DNA of 64,000 nucleotides, taken from the NCBI RefSeq assembly GCF_051014685.1, contig NW_027478419.1:496001-560000 (forward strand), given 5' to 3'. Positions 60,801 through 64,000 of this stretch are shown piece by piece. Each line of letters opens with the position of its first letter. Position 1 is the stretch's first letter. Origin of the DNA: Ptiloglossa arizonensis (Eukaryota > Arthropoda > Insecta > Hymenoptera > Colletidae). The notes under the pieces are model-generated. The model was given only the letters and a program-made list of their open reading frames with translations, was not told where the DNA came from and did not search any database. Made by a program: the position numbers and the translations under genes.

Positions 60801-63800
60801 TGTTGCATCTGAAAGTAGAAACTCGCCCGATTACAACAGTATGCGCACTTTTCCCCTAGGCCGTTCCAGTTATTCATTTCGAGCATCAGAACTGCGAAAA
60901 TTTTGAGTTTCTCAAGCGTTTCTTACCTCCAAACTGCCATATCTCGCGAACGGATTGACCTATCCGCAAAATTTCTGTTGCGTCTGAAAGTAGAAACTCG
61001 CCCGATTACAACGGTGGGTGTAGTTTTCCCCTAGGCCGTTCTAGTTATTCGTTTCGAGCATCAGAACTGCGAAAATTTTGAGTTTCTCAAGCGTTTCTTA
61101 TTTCCAAACTGCCATATCTCGCGAACGGATTGATCAATCCGCAAAATTTCTGCGGCATCTGAAAGCAGAAACTCGCCCGATTACAACGGTATGCGCACTT
61201 TTCCCCTAGGCCGTTCCAGTTATTCATTTCGAGCATCAGAACTGCGAAAATTTTGAGTTTCTCAAGCGTTTCTTACATCCAAACTGCCATATCTCGCGAA
61301 CGGATTGACCAATCCGCAAAATTTCTGTTGCATCTGAAAGTAGAAACTCGCCCGATTACAACGGTATGCGTACTTTTCCCCTGTGCCGTTCTAGTTATTC
61401 TTTTCGAGCATCAGAACTGCGAAAATTTTGAGTTTCTCAAGCGTTTCTTATTTCCAAACTGCCATATCTCGCGAACGGATCGACCAATCCGCAAAATTTC
61501 TGTTGCATGTGCAAGTAGAATCTCGCCCGATTACAACGGAATGCGTACTTTTCCCCTAGGCCGTTCTAGTTATTTCGTTTCGAGCATCAGAACAGCGCAA
61601 ATTTTGAGTTTCTCAAGCGTTTCTTACCTCCCAACTGCCATATCTCGCGAACGGATTGACCAATCCGCAAAATTTCTGTTGCGTCTGAAAGTAGAAACTC
61701 GCCCGATTACAACCTTGTGCGTACTATTCCCCTAGGCCGTTCTAGTTACTCGTTTCGAGCATCAGAACTGCGAAAATTTTGAGTTTCTCAAGCGTTTCTT
61801 ATATCCAATCTGCCATATCTCGCGAACGGATTGATCAATCCGCAAAATTTCTGTTGCATCTGAAAGTAGAAACTCGCCCGATTACAACGGTATGCGCACT
61901 TTTCCCCAGGCCGTTCTAGTTATTCGTGTCGAGCATCAGAACTGCGAAAATTTTGAGTTTCTCAAGCGTTTCTTACATCCAAACTGCCATATCTCGCGAA
62001 CGGATTGATCAATCCGCAAAATGTCTGTGGCATCTGAAAGTAGAAACTCGCCCGATTACAACGGTATGCGCACTTTTCCCCTAGGCGGTTCTAGTTACTC
62101 GTTTCGAGCATCAGAACTGCGAAAATTTTGAGTTTCTCAAGCGTTTCTTATTTCCAAACTGCCATATCTCGCGAACGGATTGATCAATCCGCAAAATTTC
62201 TGTTGCATCTGAAAGTAGAAACTCGCCCGATTACAACGGTATGCGCACTTTTCCCCAGGCCGTTCTAGTTATTCGTGTCGAGCATCAGAACTGCGAAAAT
62301 TTTGAGTTTCTCAAGCGTTTCTTACATCCAAACTGCCATATCTCGCGAACGGATTGACCAATCCGCAAAATTTCTGTTGCATCTGAAAGTAGAAACTCGC
62401 CCGATTACAACGGTTTGCGTACTTTTCCCCTAGGCCGTTCTAGTTATTCGTTTCGAGCATCAGAACTGCGAAAATTTTGAGTTTCTCAAGCGTTTCTTAC
62501 CTCCAAACTGCCATATCTCGCGAACGGATTGATCAATCCACAAAATTTCTGTTGCATCTGAAAGTAGAAACTCGCCCGATTAAAACGGTATGCGTACTTT
62601 TCCCCTATGCCGTTCTAGTTATTCGTTTCGAGCATCAGAACTGCGCAAATTTTGAGTTTCTCAAGCGTTTCTTACTTCCAAACTGCCATATCTCGCGAAC
62701 GGATCGACCAATCCGCAAAATTTCTGTTGCATGTGCAAGTAGAAACTCGCCCGATTACAACGGTATGCGTACTTTTCCCCTAGGCCGTTCTAGTTATTCG
62801 TGTCGAGCATCAGAACTGCGAAAATTTTGAGTTTCTCAAGCGTTTCTTACATCCAAACTGCCATATCTCGCGAACGGATCGACCAATCCGCAAAATTTCT
62901 GTTGCATCTGCAAGTAGAAACTAGCCCGATTGCAACGGTATGCGTACTTTCCCCCTAGGCCGTTCTAGTTATTCGTTTCGAGCATCAGAACTGCGAAAAT
63001 TTTGAGTTTCTCAAGCGTTTCTTACATCCAAACTGCCATATCTCGCGAACGGATCGACCAATCCGCAAAATTTCTGTTGCATGTGCAAGTAGAAACTCGC
63101 CCGATTACAACGGTATGCGTACTTTTCCCCTAGGCCGTTCTAGTTATTCGTGTCGAGCATCAGAACTACGAAAATTTTGAGTTTCTCAAGCGTTTCTTAC
63201 TTCCAAACTGCCATATCTCGCGAACGGATCGACCAATCCGCAAAATTTTAGTTGCATGTGCAAGTAGAAACTCGCCCGATTAGAACGGTATGCGTACTTT
63301 TCCCCTAGGCCGTTCTAGTTATTCGTTTCGAGCATCAGAACTGCGAAAATTTTGAGTTTCTCAAGCGTATCTTACCTCCAAACTGCCATATCTCGCGAAC
63401 GGATTGATCAATCCGCAAAATTTCTGTTGCATCTGAAAGTATAAACTCGCCCGATTACAACGGTATGCGTACTTTTCCCCTATGCCGTTCTAGTTACTCG
63501 TTTCGAGCATCAGAACTGCGAAAATTTTGAGTTTATCAAGCGTTTCTTATTTCCAAACTGCCATATCTCGCGAACGGATTGATCAATCCGCAAAATGTCT
63601 GTGGCATCTGAAAGTAGAAACTCGCCCGATTACAACGGTATGCGCACTTTTCCCCTAGGCGGTTCTAGTTATTCGTTTCGAGCATCAGAACTGCGAAAAT
63701 TTTGAGTTTCTCAAGCGTTTCTTATTTCCAAACTGCCATATCTCGCGAACGGATCGACCAATCCGCAAAATTTCTGTTGCATGTGCAAGTAGAATCTCGC

Positions 63801-64000
63801 CCGATTACAACGGTATGCGTACTTTTCCCCTAGGCCGTTCTAGTTATTTCGTTTCGAGCATCAGAACTGCGCAAATTTTGAGTTTCACAAGCGTTTCTTA
63901 TATCCAAACTGCCATATCTCGCGAACGGATTGATCAATCCGCAAAATTTCTGATGCATCTGAAAGTAGAAACTCGCCCGATTACAACGGTATGCGTACTT

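Larger units (their letters stand above)
1..64000 (+). repeat. 175-bp satellite DNA array filling the window
   Basis: About 366 head-to-tail copies of a 175-bp monomer cover the window without interruption. Each copy can be recognised by AAAATTTTGAG, AAACTGCCATATC, TCTCGCGAACGG, ATCCGCAAAATTT, CGCCCGATTACAACGG and TTTCGAGCATCAGAACTG in the same order and spacing. All copies point the same way. The distance from the first to the last TTTTGAG landmark (5 to 63,876) is 365 x 175 minus 4 bp. Neither edge reaches unique sequence, so the true array is longer. Known biology: satellites of this unit length and purity usually lie at centromeres, pericentromeres or other heterochromatin of eukaryotes. 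That location, and any function, is inference here. I do not recognise the satellite family. Confidence 0.98.
49300..64000 (+). repeat. Right flank domain of the array
   Basis: About 84 monomers in which left-flank markers return: extra-T 176-bp monomers (49,494, 50,545, 51,071, 59,472 as TTATATCG, 61,572, 63,846), CCTCCCAACTGCC (52,351, 59,530, 61,629), CTGCGGCATC (from about 51,525), and TTTTCCCCAGG (61,904 and 62,253). They are mixed with core-like CCCCTATGCC and CCCCTAGGCGG monomers. A new variant, GAAAGCAGAAAC, is common here only (for example near 53,463, 53,989, 55,213, 55,739, 57,138). CTGAAATATC and TGCCG-loop monomers are absent. Confidence 0.75.

Noticed and set aside
1..64000. CRISPR array (regular repeats with variable segments)
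   Set aside because: The 175-bp unit is far longer than a CRISPR repeat-spacer unit, the variable segments are alleles of one another and not unrelated spacers, and there are no cas genes.
1..64000. CENP-B box in the monomer
   Set aside because: I compared TTCG-containing stretches on both strands with the pattern TTCG-N4-A-N2-CGGG and found no match. TTTCGAGCATCAG and the reverse complement of TCTCGCGAACGG both fail at the CGGG end.
1..64000. Ribosomal RNA, tRNA, transposon or LTR content
   Set aside because: Every stretch aligns to the same monomer. I saw no terminal repeats, target-site duplications, poly-A tails, reverse transcriptase motifs or RNA gene signatures.
1..64000. Phased A-tract DNA bending
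   Set aside because: The two short A/T tracts (AAAATTTT at position 1 and AAAATTT near 72) are about 70 bases apart, not a whole number of helical turns, and there are no other phased tracts, so strong intrinsic curvature is not supported by eye.

Overview
The whole 64 kb is one uninterrupted array of tandem (satellite) DNA, and I find no credible gene in it. The unit is about 175 bp, 43% G+C (76 of 175 bases in the commonest version), and every copy has the same orientation. From the first TTTTGAG at base 5 to the last comparable one at base 63,876 is 63,871 bp, which is 365 x 175 minus 4. The array therefore keeps strict register from end to end and runs off both edges of the window. There is no unique sequence, transposon, RNA gene, inversion or truncated monomer.

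Host: a pure array of nucleosome-length (about 175 bp) monomers with nested higher-order duplications is typical of eukaryotic centromeric or pericentromeric satellite. I do not recognise the family and cannot name the species. CpG is over-represented (13 per consensus monomer against about 8 expected), which argues against a heavily CpG-methylated genome such as a vertebrate or flowering plant and fits many invertebrates better; this is inference.

Layout. (1) Left flank, 1 to about 5.2 kb: monomers with a CCTCCC motif, several 176-bp monomers with an extra T, a 'CTGCGGCATC' subfamily, and 4- and 5-monomer duplications. (2) Transition, about 5.2-7 kb: a 5-monomer duplication mixing left-flank and core types. 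(3) Core, about 7-49 kb: subfamilies absent from the flanks (174-bp monomers with a shortened palindrome loop, 'CTGAAATATC' monomers, monomers with an extra A creating CTGCAG). It is built by layered block duplications: a 32-monomer (5,599 bp) tandem duplication at 7.2-18.4 kb, a 9-monomer one at 18.5-21.7 kb, 5-monomer ones at 24.1 and 33.2 kb, a 13-monomer one at 35.8-40.3 kb, and a 23-monomer-lag pair at 41.6-48.2 kb. A four-monomer cassette recurs in full eight times. (4) Right flank, about 49.3-64 kb: left-flank markers return, mixed with some core types, with 3- to 22-monomer-lag duplications.

Each monomer carries a 16-bp dyad, in its best form the perfect palindrome CGGATTGATCAATCCG, next to a TCGCGA core. 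The outer arms CGGAT/ATCCG are kept in most copies while the six bases between them vary widely. The many open frames are by-products of a repeat whose length is not a multiple of three. All coordinates of duplicated blocks come from reading by eye and may be off by tens of bases at the edges.
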